The notes beneath the pieces are model-generated. The model made no database searches, was not told the origin of the DNA, and saw nothing but the letters and a program-made list of their open reading frames with translations. Below, piece by piece: positions 1-12,152 of a stretch of 64,000 nucleotides of DNA. A program made the translations under genes and the position numbers. Source of the DNA: Lingula anatina (taxonomy: Eukaryota; Brachiopoda; Lingulata; Lingulida; Lingulidae); contig NW_019775003.1 in assembly GCF_001039355.2 (NCBI RefSeq), forward strand, positions 252,839-316,838. Reading direction: 5' to 3'. Position 1 is the stretch's first letter. Each line of letters starts with the position of its first letter.

Positions 1-2690
1 GAAGCCACGTGGGCATAGATTAATGGCAGGGTGCACAGAATGCATTTTACATATCCATTGAGCATAGCAGGTACTCGGGGAAATTTTAACAACGTGTAAT
101 TATCGTGTTTAACAAATATGCGTGTTTCACACAATTATCACCACTTCCTTTCCTAATTTTATGACCCTGCATTTCCCAGTGGACATTTTTTAACAAAGCA
201 TATTGAAATAATCACGGCAGAACGAGACGCATATCCGCTTCGATAATGTACGTACATCTACTGATCTCTCTGCAGACCTAGGGATGCCCAGGCCTTATAG
301 GAATTAGGCCTACACATATAGGCCTATACCGGTATATATAGGCCTATAGGTTTATTTTGCCTCTAAAATAAAATAAAATAAAATAAAATAGGTGATAAAT
401 CAATTGAGAGTTTAATTCTGACGGAATTCTTTCTTCATACTGATGCCTTTCATATAGGCCCTACCACAGGTCGAACGAATAATTATTTTTCTAAGAGGGC
501 AATATAGATCTTCGTCAACTCGGCCATTTCAAACTTTGATGTAGACCATACACGGGCTGTAAATAATATTGTTTCTTCTAAAACCCACCTAAAGGCCTTG
601 GTGAGCCTTAGCTATCTAGATTTCATGTACACCGTATGTCCAAATATTAAACCAAGATTACATGTAGATATTACATAAGACAAATGTCTTTTAAGTAGGT
701 ATACCAATAAGGACGATACAATTAAGGTTGTTGCTCAAAATAAAAGCTGGCTAGGTGTTTTCGATGTCTGCGTAGACATACACTGTACAAGTATGCATCT
801 GTTTAAAGTGTCTAGAAGCAAAAATGTTCACATCATTTTACCTTTAATGTTAAATAATGGGTGAAAGTAAAGTGAAATGGGATTATTGTGAAAAAAATAC
901 GTCTATACGCAGTATGCGATCTGATATGATGAGAAAAGACATCGTATTCATGCATATTGGGCACCGTGCCTCTGGATTGATTTACAGATTAGTAATTTTC
1001 TGAATATAAGAAGGCGTTCCTAAAATCTGTGGCGCTCAGGATTTATTTGACCCCTATTTCACACGATTCGGTATAATATCCGTACCGTATTTATAAAAAA
1101 CACGGTAGAAATTTTCGATTAAAACGTCGATGTTAGCCTACAATATAGGCTATATTTACAAATACCTATGGTTATACTCTGGGGCACCTGCGGGACATAC
1201 CGGTATGCTTGTATTTGAATATCCTTTGTGTTCATTTCGTTCTTTACTCTTGGGAACAAGATAAACTGATTTAAGAATTATATGTTGTCGACTACTAACC
1301 ATGTACCAATATACCGGTCTTAATTTGTTATATATATGTGTATCCCGAAATGTAAAAGCCAGTAAGCCTAGTTCATTTTGAAGTGCACGGCATGCTTTTG
1401 ATTCACATCGTCTGGAATCTATATTCGTAAAGTACGATACATTTATCGGGGTAAAGAAATTTCGGGTTCACGCTGCTTTAACGCGAAAAGTCACGCGCCT
1501 CAAGGTGATCCAGGTTGCAGAGGTCGGCGAAGTTTGTTACTCAGTTTAATCAGGCGTAACAGATTGTAAAACACGTCGTATATTTGCGTTTGAGCACCGC
1601 ATAGATTTAAATACGAATAACAATATTACATACAAAATATTCAACTTATTTTCTTTAAATTCTAAGATAACGCAAATTACTGGTTATTTTTATTCAGAAG
1701 TTACCTTTATAATAAACTGAATTTATCATAAGTTTTTTTTTCAAAACATAATACTGGTTCCAGAGAAGAAACTTTTATTTTTGAAATCTTTTGGAAGAAT
1801 ACTGCATGAAGTCAGGTCATATTTTGTTCTAACACACTAAGTGGAGAGATGCTTAAAGAAACTCCTGCGTGGAAATTGGCAAAATAACAGAGCCTACGTT
1901 GTAAAGGATTGATTGTCCCCTCTGACATTGAAAAGAACCAAGGTTAAAACTGAATATCTCAAAAGATGTGCAAATTCATTTGTCAATACTGGGATCAGAA
2001 GACAAAGGTCATATGAACTGGAAATATGATATACGATAATATATACTAGAATACAAACAAAACTATTCTACAATTACCCCGAGTTTCAGAGGTCACTGTC
2101 AACTCACTGCCATTAATATGCTTGCATCTGCCGTCCCCAGTAAGAAATGATACTGGAAGTGGCAAAGGCATTTTGATTATATAGTACTGTTTTCAGTGAC
2201 CTATAAATTCAGGGTGCGCGCCTTGCCCTTATACCGCAAAAAGGGGTCACTGCTCTACGTTTTTCTTTTGTTTCTTTATTTACAATTTCGACAACACGTG
2301 AGATATTTTGTCAGAATACGGTTTGTTTTATATTATAATTGGTAGGAGATGTTTAAAAAATCGGTTTGATAAAAAAAATTACCAAGAAAACAGGTGGTAC
2401 ATAAAACTGATTTTGATGGCGGAAGAATGAATATAAAAAAAAGGATGGATCAAATTTAAAAGGAGAGATTTCCGTCAATGACGAACTTACTGAGTCTTCA
2501 ATTAATTTTCATACATTGGTTGGAAAATTTTTAAGAACAAGTTTTCATCGACTAGCAAATAATCATTTAAAATAGATTTTGGCCACAGAGTTACTTCAGC
2601 ATTCTTTTCAAAATTAGATTATCTGCTTTTCTTTCCAATCATTAATTTTAAGTAGCACCATGTTTCAAAAACAAAAAAGTGCAAATCACC
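1..2690. other. Gene-free stretch at left edge
   Basis: I see no open frame with codon-like composition and no splice-bounded exon on either strand. The stretch holds a short AAAAT run, several AGGCCTA motifs around 295-355 that can pair with each other, and scattered TACCGGTA-like palindromes (about 330, 1200 and 1310). Confidence 0.6.
365..390. repeat. (AAAAT)n microsatellite
   Basis: About five perfect tandem copies of a five-base unit, AAAAT. Confidence 0.9.
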
Positions 2691-2822
2691 TTACCTCTAC
2701 CAGGGTGGCAGATATTAAAGGAAAATTTTGAAAAATCCAGAGAATTAAATGACTGTCTATTTATCTAAAGATATATCTGTGAATATCTTGTGAAAAATCA
2801 ATCTGTCGCCCTGGTAGAGGGT
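2691..2822. mobile_element. Short inverted-repeat element (CCCTCTACCAGGG family), 131 bp
   Basis: The left end reads TACCTCTACCAGGGTGGCAG. The right end, reverse-complemented, reads TACCCTCTACCAGGGCGACA, giving a terminal inverted repeat of about 22 bases. The minus strand is clearly related to the left end of the element at 24908, sharing the stretch GATTGATTTTTCAC and the following ACAGATA stretch. Imperfect 9-base direct repeats (CAAATCACC and CAAAACATC) flank it. No coding capacity. Superfamily not determined. Confidence 0.7.
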
Positions 2823-2918
2823 ACAAAACATCCACGGTAGGTAGAGCTCTTCAGTCGATTTCAATATGGAAAGCGGGGACCAAGATGCATGGATCGGCAG
2901 GTCAAGAACCACCGATGA

Positions 2919-2920
<2 letters not shown>

Positions 2921-2961
<41 letters not shown>
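2921..2961. repeat. (ATT)n microsatellite
   Basis: About 13 tandem TTA units. The poly-leucine open frame across it is an artefact of the repeat. Confidence 0.95.
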
Positions 2962-2963
<2 letters not shown>

Positions 2964-3429
2964 TTTATTCACATTGGAACCCTTTCACTTATAAAACCGC
3001 ACTTCGCAATCGCTGGGCCTCTGCCTTTATTCAGGGTGAGGTAAAGATTGGAGGCATTGCAATTGGTCACCAACGTTATATAAAATTTAATCGGTCACGA
3101 GTGAATGGTATAATAAAGCTAATCTGAGCAGTGTATGAAATACCGATGTGATATACATTCAATACCACACTTTACAGAACTTGAACACATCCACCAGATG
3201 ATCAGTACGATTTCAAAATAATCTATTCGTAAAATTTTTCTCTATTGATATGTAAATATTCCAGATATCCTTAGTCTTCGACGTGTTTGTATATTGCCGC
3301 AGTAAATCATCCATCTTTTGCGTTTCTGTGCTTGCATCATAGACTTCCACGGCATTCACAATCATAGAGAATCCCAGAGTTGAGACGGTATTCCTGGCAC
3401 ACCTGGCGCAATTAATAAGTCTCAACAAT

Positions 3430-5172
3430 CTACGACACAAAATATCTCAGAATTCCACGAATAAAAGGAGTGAGCGTTGCTGGCTCACGCTCATACGCGT
3501 GCATAATAGGCATCATGGATGCTGCAAACACCACAACGGACCCATAAGGAATGTACTTACAAAAGCCCTTTTCCAACCCTAGTAGAAAGAGAGCATTGAT
3601 GGTGTGAGGAATAAGAAACATGACAAGTTCCTTTCTTCGAGACGCCCTCTCAAATAAAACACTCAGTCCGCAAGTGAGGCCGGCCAGTAGTGGGATGTAT
3701 GCCGGCAGTGGGGGAGGCTTGCCCGACATATTCCTAAGCAAACATATAACGTACTTGGCTAGCATTACCATTGCTGACAGAAAGGTGGCTGACATCACAA
3801 CGTTCTTCAATAGGGACTTGAGTACTTTTTTAGGCCTGGAAAATATAATGGAAATGAAATATCTTCATGATCAAATTGAGGAACCTTCACTTGATTTTAA
3901 AATTGACCAAAAAGACAAAGTTAACAAGTATGAAAATTTTATTTTTCATCAAAATACTTTATAACAAGAAATAACCTCTGAAGGAAGAGGAAAAAAGAGA
4001 GAAAAAGAAAAAAAGAAAACTATCCATATAATAAGCGCCGCTTACTGTTGACGTAAAAGTTTTCTCTTGAACAGAAGAATTGGCGCCACATGAATAGGTA
4101 GATACAACTTGGCAAACCCCGGCCAGCTTTGCAGCAAGTCAAGGAAGGCATGTCTAGTGCACGTATTGTCGTGGATTTCACCACGCGCGCACGAGACGAA
4201 CACGCTTCCTTGCTTTCTGAACACCTTCTCCAGGTTAGAGTTCGTGTAGTCTCTGGACCACTTGAGTACCGAGTAGTAGTAGCCTTTTTGTAGCAGTTGT
4301 GGTTTAAGGGCGGTGCAGTAAACCATGAAAGAACAACAGAGGCAAAACAGGGTGGTGTAACCATGGGGAATAGGGCGGACCACGCCCTGGCGGTTTGCGG
4401 CATCTGCAAGAACACCTACAGCACGGGCCAGTGCAAACAGAGCAATAGTTCTTCGTCTCATATTGCTCTCCACAAAGAGTGACAGGCCAGCAATACCCCC
4501 AGATATGACGTAGTTCATTCCATTCTATAATATAGGATAAAAAACAACCTGTACATGAATACACTGCAAACATACATGCAATACTGTAGTTTAATCATTT
4601 TATTCATTCACTAAAACGATGCGGGATGGACAGAATCAATGAAATATCATATTAAAAAATGGTTACCTAACAAACAGAAAGAACGCCGCCTAATAAGTTA
4701 ATCCACCAAGAGTATAGAAAAAAATTTAAAATTGTTAAAGCACATGTAAATTTACCTTCTTCAGATCGTAATTCTGACATAGTTTAAGAAACAAGTTGTA
4801 CAATGCCGGGTAGAGACCAAGGAAAGAGGCAAAACGGAAACAATCTTTGCTGAATAGCTCTTTCCACAGTGGCGGATAGCTGCAGATATCAAAATGTATA
4901 TATATTAGAAAAGACATGAGGAATCGTGCCTCTTTCAGAGCCATAGGGAGATTTTTTTCACTAGATATTCACAGATATATCTCTAGCAAATTCTGTGCAT
5001 ATTACTGTGTCCAGGGGAAATTTATTTACAGCATTTCAAAAAAGGCGTCACCACTCAGCTGGCTCTGGGGAGAGTATATGAATGACCCTAAGCATCTTCG
5101 GTGTTATATGACATAACCGCCCTGTGCTTAGATATTTATGTGTTCTGTTATGGCTATGGGAGATTGCTGCTT

Positions 5173-5252
<80 letters not shown>

Positions 5253-6281
5253 TTTTTCCTCATGACATAAACTGATATCTCTCTGTAACTACATGTATAA
5301 TACCACCCTATAGAAAGTCCACCAATGAAAATATTTCCGTGGCACTAATCAAATCAATCAAAACGAAGCAATTTCCCACCCCGTGCCTTACCTATTATTA
5401 GTAAAATTGCCCACATCCTTATTTTTGCCACAATTAGATCTAGATTTTTTTTGTTTGTGAAGCATCCCCGCTCCCTTAAGCAAAATCCTGAATACGTCCA
5501 TGGCGACTATGGTTTTATACGGTATCATCCTTATCACTATGACAGTAGAACTAGGTTAAGTGTACACTCGTGGCCACGATTAAGTTCTAGTATATGTAAT
5601 TATGTTCCGATAACAGACACAACACTGTCCGGGCACAGATTTATCAGTTAATATAGGCCTACCATTGTTTTTCTATAGGGCGCACATACTCGTAAGTTCA
5701 AAAGGTCAATATTATATTGTTGGGTTGAAAATACATGTAGGCATATTTAGCATGCTAAACATGTACATATACTAAAGAGCTCCCTCTAAACTCCCTATGA
5801 AGGTCTGTTGTACCCTTTCTACCTAGAAAAGCACTGTCTCAATGAAAATTTGTGCTCATTCCTCATCCCCTTACGTATGACATGATGTAAGACATATCTA
5901 TAATATAAGCGTATGAGAGGCGTACTCGCCGGCAACTTATTTATATATAAGTATGAACTACCTCTAAGGCAATCGATCGCACAAAGGATTATAAATGATG
6001 ATGTTTTCACCAGGAATAGACTGTTCTATTGTGTTATATTGAAGTTATGTCACCGTCATATAGAAAAAAATAAAATCAAATACATAAATTTACCGCTTTC
6101 TGAAAGGATTTTTCATAAGAGCTGTTATTATCTTGAAGGCGGCATATAAACCAAATCCGCTACCAGCACCTTTACAAAAAATCTGCAGTGCATCTTTGAA
6201 ATTAACTCTCCTTTCCTTCTTTCGGTCGACATTTTCCGAGAATGTCCGAGGTCCGTCTCCACTGTATGCATTGGTTGCCAT
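3430..6281 (-). CDS. TMEM135-like: TMEM135-like multi-pass membrane protein (4 exons)
   Basis: Exons on the minus strand are 6281-6094, 4879-4756, 4524-4046 and 3835-3430. All have AG acceptors and GT donors (GTAAAT, GTAAAT, GTAAGC), and the phases join without a break into 398 codons plus TAG. The start ATG at 6281 has A at -3 and G at +4. Residues from about 40 onward resemble both halves of TMEM135: a first hydrophobic block with IISGG-like and SNMRRRTIALF segments, and a second block (exon 4) with the parallel segment LLAGLTCGLSVLFERASRRK. This is the internal duplication typical of the family. A Lys/Arg pair follows each LF(V/E)E-type helix. Human TMEM135 has 458 residues, so this protein is shorter, mainly at the N-terminus and in the linker. 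Family members act in peroxisomal and mitochondrial membranes and affect lipid handling and mitochondrial dynamics. Assignment is by remembered family similarity. A more distant invertebrate subfamily is possible. Confidence 0.78.
5175..5257. repeat. (AT)n microsatellite with poly(T) tail
   Basis: About 35 AT units followed by a run of about 14 T. It lies in the first intron of the TMEM135-like gene. Confidence 0.97.
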
Positions 6282-6960
6282 TATAGTGTCTCACACATCC
6301 CGTGACTGAAAGATGTTGATATCGTGATGATTGGTTACTTGTAAGTTCTGCGCATATGATATGTGTTTATCTTCACCCGTATTCTATAGATTGTGATTAT
6401 CGTCTAAAATAACACAATTAGTGCGTATCCGTTGTAGTTGTATCTTTATTTAGTTTACCTCTTAATTTTAATGATTTGTGTCTTATTTGTAAAGGTTTGA
6501 CCAATTAATTAATAAATTTAATGGCGTAGGAACCGGGGGGGGGGGGGGGGGTGCTGATAGAGTTAACTCCTCCCCTCGGCTTTCGTCAACCTCATCAGCC
6601 CTAAGCGCAGGAAGGGGGGAGGGAGTTATTGGTCATGTCAACTTATTTGAGTCAAATAAATATCAATAAGTCATTGAAATAAATTGCGAGCTGACACCAA
6701 AGTCATCCGAAGTCCAACTTCATTAAGTAATTTTTGTCCTTTCCGCCACCCGCTCCTTTCCGTTGCCTAAAATTTCGATCGTCCAGTCTCAGAATACCTT
6801 TCGGTCCTACAAAACAGACATCGTTTTGGGAGAAAAAAAGCCTTGATCTTCATTTAATGATATAATGATATACCGAAATAGTATATAATAATGCTGAGAA
6901 ATTACAACAAAGAAAGAACGGGACATGTTCAAATGAACGCATATTGTAAAATGTATTTTT
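6282..6960 (-). promoter_or_regulatory. 5' flank and presumed promoter region of the TMEM135-like gene
   Basis: This is the stretch directly upstream of the start codon. I see no TATA box at a convincing distance. A run of 17 G at 6535-6551 is followed by a C/T-rich segment. Role inferred only from position. Confidence 0.3.
6535..6551. repeat. Poly(G) run of 17
   Basis: Uninterrupted G run. It could form G-quadruplex structure. Its exact length is likely to be unreliable in sequencing. Confidence 0.9.
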
Positions 6961-7240
6961 ACCTCCGCCAAGGAGGTTATGTTTTTGGTTCCGTTAGTTT
7001 GTCTGTCTGTCTATCTGGTCGTCTGTTAGCAACATTACAGAAAAAGTTATGGACCGATTTTGATGAAATTTTCAGGAACTGTCAGAAGTTTTTGGTGGTG
7101 ATCAGGATCAATAATCAATCAATAATCAAAAATAAAAAAAAAAACTAAATCAGTATAGAAATGAAAATTTAGGGGTGAAACAGCATTGGGTGGAGACTGC
7201 TGCCTTGGCGGAGGTCTGCGCTCTCGGAGTGCTTTTCTAG
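6961..7240 (+). mobile_element. Dispersed repeat with ACCTCCGCCAAGG inverted ends
   Basis: The left end is ACCTCCGCCAAGGAGGTTAT and the right part contains CCTTGGCGGAGGT, so the two ends are complementary over 13 bases. Between them are the TTTGTCTGTCTG stretch and a segment reading AAAAAGTTATGGACCGATTT. A second, right-truncated copy lies at 29893. I recall very similar repeats from many marine invertebrate genomes but do not assign a family name. No coding frame. Confidence 0.75.
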
Positions 7241-7430
7241 CTTATCTTTATTTTATTGGCTTCTTTCATTCTCCCCAATCACTCCTAAATATCCATAGTG
7301 TCCACCAACCTACTCACCTAACAGTTTGTTAGCTGCGCAGTACGGGCCTGTGGCAGCGTTTAAGCTTCAACATTTGCTTCTAATAGCCTCAGTCATTAAG
7401 GATTTCATGCACAAAAAGCGTGCTATTAAA

Positions 7431-7432
<2 letters not shown>

Positions 7433-7469
<37 letters not shown>
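7433..7469. repeat. (GT)n microsatellite
   Basis: About 18 GT units. The poly Cys-Val and Thr-His frames across it are artefacts. Confidence 0.97.
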
Positions 7470-7470
<1 letters not shown>

Positions 7471-7871
7471 ACATGCCTGTATATTTGAAGTATTTTATTA
7501 CCCATTCAAAGGATCGTTGCAGTGAGATTGTGGGTGGTGAGATAAAGTTATTTAATAAAAAATTATGATAATAATGGGGCCATTTGGGCAGCCATACCAT
7601 ACTGTGCATCAAATTTGTATTACACGCACTTGTACATCAGCATTACATGGGTATAGCATAAGTACTATCCAACTTAATAGTTCAGGAGAGTGCCAGATGC
7701 ACACAGTCACTCCTCAAGAGAAACAAACGTAGATTTTAATCATTTTAATCCAAAATTCCAACATACATCTTCAACTGATAACAAATAACAACATCATATC
7801 CATTTTTCTCTAGATTAAAGGTGCACTTGGCCCCACTCCCATAGACACTACTGATAGTACTGGTCTACGTG

Positions 7872-8057
7872 GATCTACCCAACTCTGTGGGGACTCGCAC
7901 TGATAGCAGTCACCTTAACTGAATCACATGGCTCCTCCTGGTGTTGAGTAAAATACAGAAAAGCTCATGATTATATGAGCACGTTGGACACAAAAGGAGG
8001 CGTGTCATTCACTTGAGCTGATTGCACTTAGCGAGAGTCCAGAAGAGATGGGTCAAT
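7872..8057 (+). mobile_element. Foldback element, about 186 bp
   Basis: The two halves are imperfectly complementary along nearly the whole length. The left starts GATCTACCCAACTCTG and the right half, reversed, starts GATTGACCCATCTCTT. The right part recurs at 62876-63004. Its right end abuts the 317-bp foldback at 8060, whose insertion site (AATCA) appears to lie at this element's end. Confidence 0.6.
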
Positions 8058-8059
8058 CA

Positions 8060-8376
8060 CAGGCCTACCCAACTACCAGACTCGGCACCAAATGTTCCTG
8101 AATTCACCGGTAAATCGGACCACACTACCCGTTTTCAAGGTGTGTATCAGTACGCATTTCACAGTATCAGATGCGACACTGCTCTTGCCTAGTACGCAAT
8201 GTGATAGTGACGATTCTCAGCGGGGTTGAAAAGCATTGCATCACCACTCAAAATTTGTTCAGTGTATGATACTGTGTAATGCGTACTGACTCACACCTTA
8301 AAAACGGGTAGTGTGGTCTGATCTACTGGTGAATTCAGGATCATTCGGTGCCGAGTCTGGTAGTTGGGTAGGCCTG
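8060..8376 (+). mobile_element. 317-bp foldback element, copy 1 (uninterrupted)
   Basis: Ends are CAGGCCTACCCAACTACCAG and its near-exact reverse complement. The inverted arms are about 110 bases each. Direct repeats AATCA flank it at 8055-8059 and 8377-8381, consistent with a 5-bp target duplication. The second copy at 63145 is also 317 bp once its nested insertion is removed. There is no coding capacity, so mobilisation would need a transposase encoded elsewhere. Confidence 0.85.
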
Positions 8377-8408
8377 AATCACTGCATATCAATGGTGTCT
8401 ATGAGAAC

Positions 8409-8628
8409 GGGGTATTACATTTTGATGTGGAAGGTTATTACGTGAGATTAAACCAGTGATACAAATAATTTCAAGGCAAACTTAAGTCCTCACTTGTTGT
8501 ATAAGAAACACTGAAACAATGGGGTATTACATTTTGATGTGGAAGGTTATAACGTGAGATTATAGCAGTGATACAAATAATTTCAAGGCAAACTTGCTGA
8601 AGTCCTCACTTGTATAAGGAACACTGAA
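8409..8628. repeat. Tandem duplication, unit 112 bp
   Basis: Two copies start with GGGGTATTACATTTTGATGT at 8409 and 8521. They differ by small indels (for example a GCTGA insertion) and a few substitutions. Confidence 0.9.
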
Positions 8629-9198
8629 AAAAAAAAACAGTTATGTAAACAAATGATTTTGATGCTGTTAACACTGCCATAACAAAGTTAACCAAATGTC
8701 TTACTGGCCAATTTTGTCTTAAAATCACTAATTATAAAAATCTGCTACTGCAGTGTGTTATCTTAAGTTGCAATCATGCAGAATTGAAGACTGAGATCAA
8801 ATTGAAAATGCAACTTTGGTCTATATCACAAGAATCCATAGTATATCCCTAAAAAAATCCTTTACACTGGTAAATATAAACTGAATATTTTAACTGGTAT
8901 TCCTCTTTAGACTAACTTGAGGATGAAGACAACTTGGTGACATCCATCTATGCAGCTTGGGATGAACACAAAAAGCAGATGGACTTGTTAATGGATTGCT
9001 AATAATATTAAGCACAACATCATTACATACAATTATGTTGTAATTAAAAAAATATCAGTTATAAAGGACAGTGCTGGTCAAAATGTACGTCTTAAACCAT
9101 CAAAATCTGTTAGTTTATCATTAGCAAATATATCTGCACTCCACAAGTAAGGATGAAAATTTAGTCAACTCTGTTGCGAGATCCACTGACTACTTTTA

Positions 9199-9374
9199 TC
9201 AACTCCAGCGCCCCCTTTCAGGTTGGCGTTCTCTGGGTGTGGCTGTAATAATGGTATCCACACGGAGTATCATCTCAGCAGCCTCTGCAGCAGACAACAG
9301 CATGCAGCTCTTTACTTTGAAGGACTCTGTCACTTGGCAATTTGACATATCACCAACTTTGCCATGCTTCATGT
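9199..9374 (-). CDS. CCT2: Second, diverged copy of the CCT2 terminal exon (candidate alternative last exon)
   Basis: The minus strand has a good acceptor (T-rich tract ending CTCATAG) at 9375, followed by an open frame of 57 residues to TGA. It begins AC-ATG, so after the single G ending CCT2 exon 15 it gives GAC-ATG (Asp-Met). This is the same phase and start as the ordinary last exon at 12322 (GAT-ATG). The block [13 protein letters not shown] is identical in both, although 9 of its 13 codons differ synonymously. Other positions differ: LGITES in the ordinary exon is replaced by CQVTES, and the tail ends PERGRWS. It could be a 3'-terminal alternative exon giving a CCT-beta isoform, or the remnant of a second gene copy of which only the last exon remains. 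No clear AATAAA was found downstream. Confidence 0.65.
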
Positions 9375-9519
9375 CTATGAGAAAAAAATGACAAAATTGC
9401 ACTTTTTTAACAAGTTGAAGTCTTGCTTAGATAATGTCATATGGCTGAAGGTTCATTGATTTGAAAAATATGTCCAAACAAATGCTAGGACACTGTTTCA
9501 ACAAATCATCAATAAGGTG

Positions 9520-9676
9520 CAGGCCCGTAGCCAGCAATTCCAAAAGGGGGGTTCTTTTTTTGAAAAAGTGGACCTTTTCCAATAAAAACTTCTTGTACCT
9601 AGATCAAATTTTAACCAGAGTGGACCTTTTCCCAGCAAAAGCGGCGGTTCTTTCGAACCCCCCAAACCCCCCCTGA
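9520..9676 (+). mobile_element. Dispersed repeat, CAGGCCCGTAGCC family
   Basis: Starts CAGGCCCGTAGCCAGCAATT, then a run of G and GTTCTTTTTTT, and ends in C-rich AACCCCCCCTG. A diverged relative lies at 63743-63898 with the same layout. The C-rich end is complementary to the G-rich start, so this is probably an eroded inverted-repeat element. It lies just upstream of the alternative CCT2 exon. Confidence 0.6.
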
Positions 9677-11204
9677 GGTGTTCTGTTTCACAACAGTTCA
9701 ACCCAATGGTCTTAAATTTTTCGGAGAGAATTTGCCCACAGACACTTTGGACAAATGATTTCTCATGAATTCTTTCATACCGAGAAACCTTCAGACATAG
9801 CATCACATGTTCACTTGGCACCATTTTTTGTATGAATATATTTTTTTTATTCTGTACAATTTTATAAAGAAATTTACTAAAAATTTCTACCTTTATAAAT
9901 AACCACTGGTAATGAAATGACACACATGACAGTAAAGTACTTATTTTAAATTGAAAGATGTTAGATATTAAAATTAGAATACTACTACTACTGTGTTGTT
10001 TTAAAAACTTTGTTAGGACTGGCCATTGCACCTGGTATGGCAAGGGGCTGAATAGGTAAAAAGCACAGGGAGCTAATTTTTGTAACAAAGGAAGTGCTTT
10101 ATGACCAATTAACAACACCAGTATGCCTAAAATGTCTTGTTTCACAAATTTTTAAGTATTTTGCCACAACAACTTGCATCCTATGCCAAAAAGTTTTAGG
10201 TCAATGCAAGCATCAGTTTTGTATTTACCTCTGTGTGCACCAAACATTGTTGCACATAGGTAATTTGTTGGTAGCTCCCAAAAGGTGATAAACCAAAATA
10301 GTTCTATTTGCCAAGCAAAAAAGTTTTATACAAATATTATAACAAGTACATAAATTGAGCACATTTAGACACATACTCCAACAATCTCACCTGCACTTGA
10401 TTCCCACATGGATAGATACAGTTAGTGAAAAAGCTTACAAAATCAACAAGCAGCAAAGCTGTTAAATGTACAGACATAAAGCAAATAATGATGCACAAAA
10501 TCGGTTTGTTGTCAATTTTGATGCAATTTTACATGAAAATTAAAAACAAAATCAACACAACAGTTAATTCGGACATAAGGATTATTTAAGTGGCAGTAAA
10601 TAAGAAAATATGTAGGTAAAGTCATATTCAAAATCTTCATATGACTTTTGGTCAGGCTTCTATACTAACTTTTCCAATATTTCCTACGGATTGGGAGAAA
10701 TCTTATTATTCTAATATTGCTTGAAACCATTTAATTTTAAAAATATGCTAAAAAAAGGGGAAAAAAGAGCATAACTTTTGGAAAAAATGGTCCTATCACA
10801 CTCTTTTTTGAACTGGACCAGTTAAATGGTTTTTTACTTATAATATCATCTCTGAAAGTGCACTTTGAGCCAAGGACAGACACAAGTGATGGCTGTATGT
10901 ACAGACGCTGTCTCTGTACATAAAAAAGTCTACTTTTTGAATTATCTAAATATGGTTGTTATTCCAGTACTCACCATTTCATACAGACTTCATGCTCCAC
11001 TCAACTGAGGTTCAATTATGCATGAAATGCTGAATAAGCTGCATGCAATGCGTGGTATTGGAAAGTGAATTAAATTATTTTGAGGGCAGACAACTTTGGC
11101 TAAATCTATACTTTTTATTTTTAGTTGTTATCCAAATTTTAACATGTAATGAACAATATGCACCTCTTACTATGTCAGCAACCCTGCAATATCTGTTAAA
11201 CTTT

Positions 11205-11575
11205 TGTTTAGTTGGTAAGTTTGCAGTTATTTCATAAAATATACAAGTTTTTGACAACAAAGAATGATGGCCCCGATGCCTAAGATCTTTATTGAATAGC
11301 TCATTTACTGGTTTAACTTCAAAACATTTCCCATTTCTTTGTAAGTCAAATTCTATAAGATTTACGATTTCGATTCATGTAATACATTAGTTGCTGGTTA
11401 ATTGGTAGGTTTGCATTCATTTCACAAACTGTTCAACTTTTTGATAATAAAGAATGATTGCCCTGGTGCCTTTTAGATTTATATTAAATAGCTCGATTTC
11501 CAGAGTATTTCCCAGTTAAAATTCTAAAAGATTTACAATTTGAATCCATATAATTCATTAACAAAGTTGAAGCCA
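11205..11575. repeat. Diverged tandem duplication, unit about 190 bp
   Basis: Two related units begin near 11214 (GTAAGTTTGCAG) and 11405 (GTAGGTTTGCAT). They share blocks such as AAGAATGAT, GGTGCC/GATGCC and AATAGCTC. Divergence suggests an old duplication. It lies between the two copies of the CCT2 last exon. Confidence 0.65.
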
Positions 11576-11693
11576 AGTTAAACTAAGTAGTGGGAGACTA
11601 TACTTTGGTCACCAAAACGAGGCACAAAATTACATATTTCACATATTCAAGCTCTTATTAAAAATAAAACCAAAACTAACTTTTTCACATTTG

Positions 11694-11699
11694 TTTATT
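11694..11699 (-). terminator. Candidate poly(A) signal AATAAA for CCT2
   Basis: AATAAA on the minus strand, about 455 bases downstream of the ordinary CCT2 stop codon, would give a normal-length 3' UTR. Position-based inference only. Confidence 0.4.
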
Positions 11700-12152
11700 T
11701 TTTATAAATACACACAAAGCAGTTGTCACTCCAAGATGATATATAATGCAACATTCAACAGCAATAAAATATTTATACTAAACAGCATAGTCCATTTTAC
11801 CTCATGATCAATGGTCTATTTTTTCTTTGGTCCACCTACAAAACAAACTTCCAGAACATCTTCAAGACATGCTTATATAGTGTATAGTCTTGCTGATATG
11901 ACTCTAGGCACATTCATATTACCTGAAGATTGAAGTACACATGCAACTAAGATGACTTTATCATGATAGTGCAAGCACAGGAAAACAAGTGAAATATAGC
12001 AGTTATTTGACAAGTTGGTTCAGTCAAATTTCCCAAATGTGCCTTGAAAAGACTTGCGTTGTGGATCCAAAAATTCACACTGCACATCAAATTTCTCTCT
12101 TCTAGATAAGTCTAAAGCATGACAGACTGACTGACAGACAGACAGGTGACAC

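Noticed and set aside
2885-3127. Open frame with a long leucine run
   Set aside because: Produced by the (ATT)n microsatellite.
3213-3440. 75-codon frame after the TMEM135-like stop
   Set aside because: It overlaps the last codons in another frame and shows no family similarity. Treated as 3' UTR.
9498-10145. Longest open frame in the window (215 codons, minus strand)
   Set aside because: It crosses a dispersed repeat (9520-9676) and AT-rich intergenic sequence, has biased low-complexity composition and matches no family I know.
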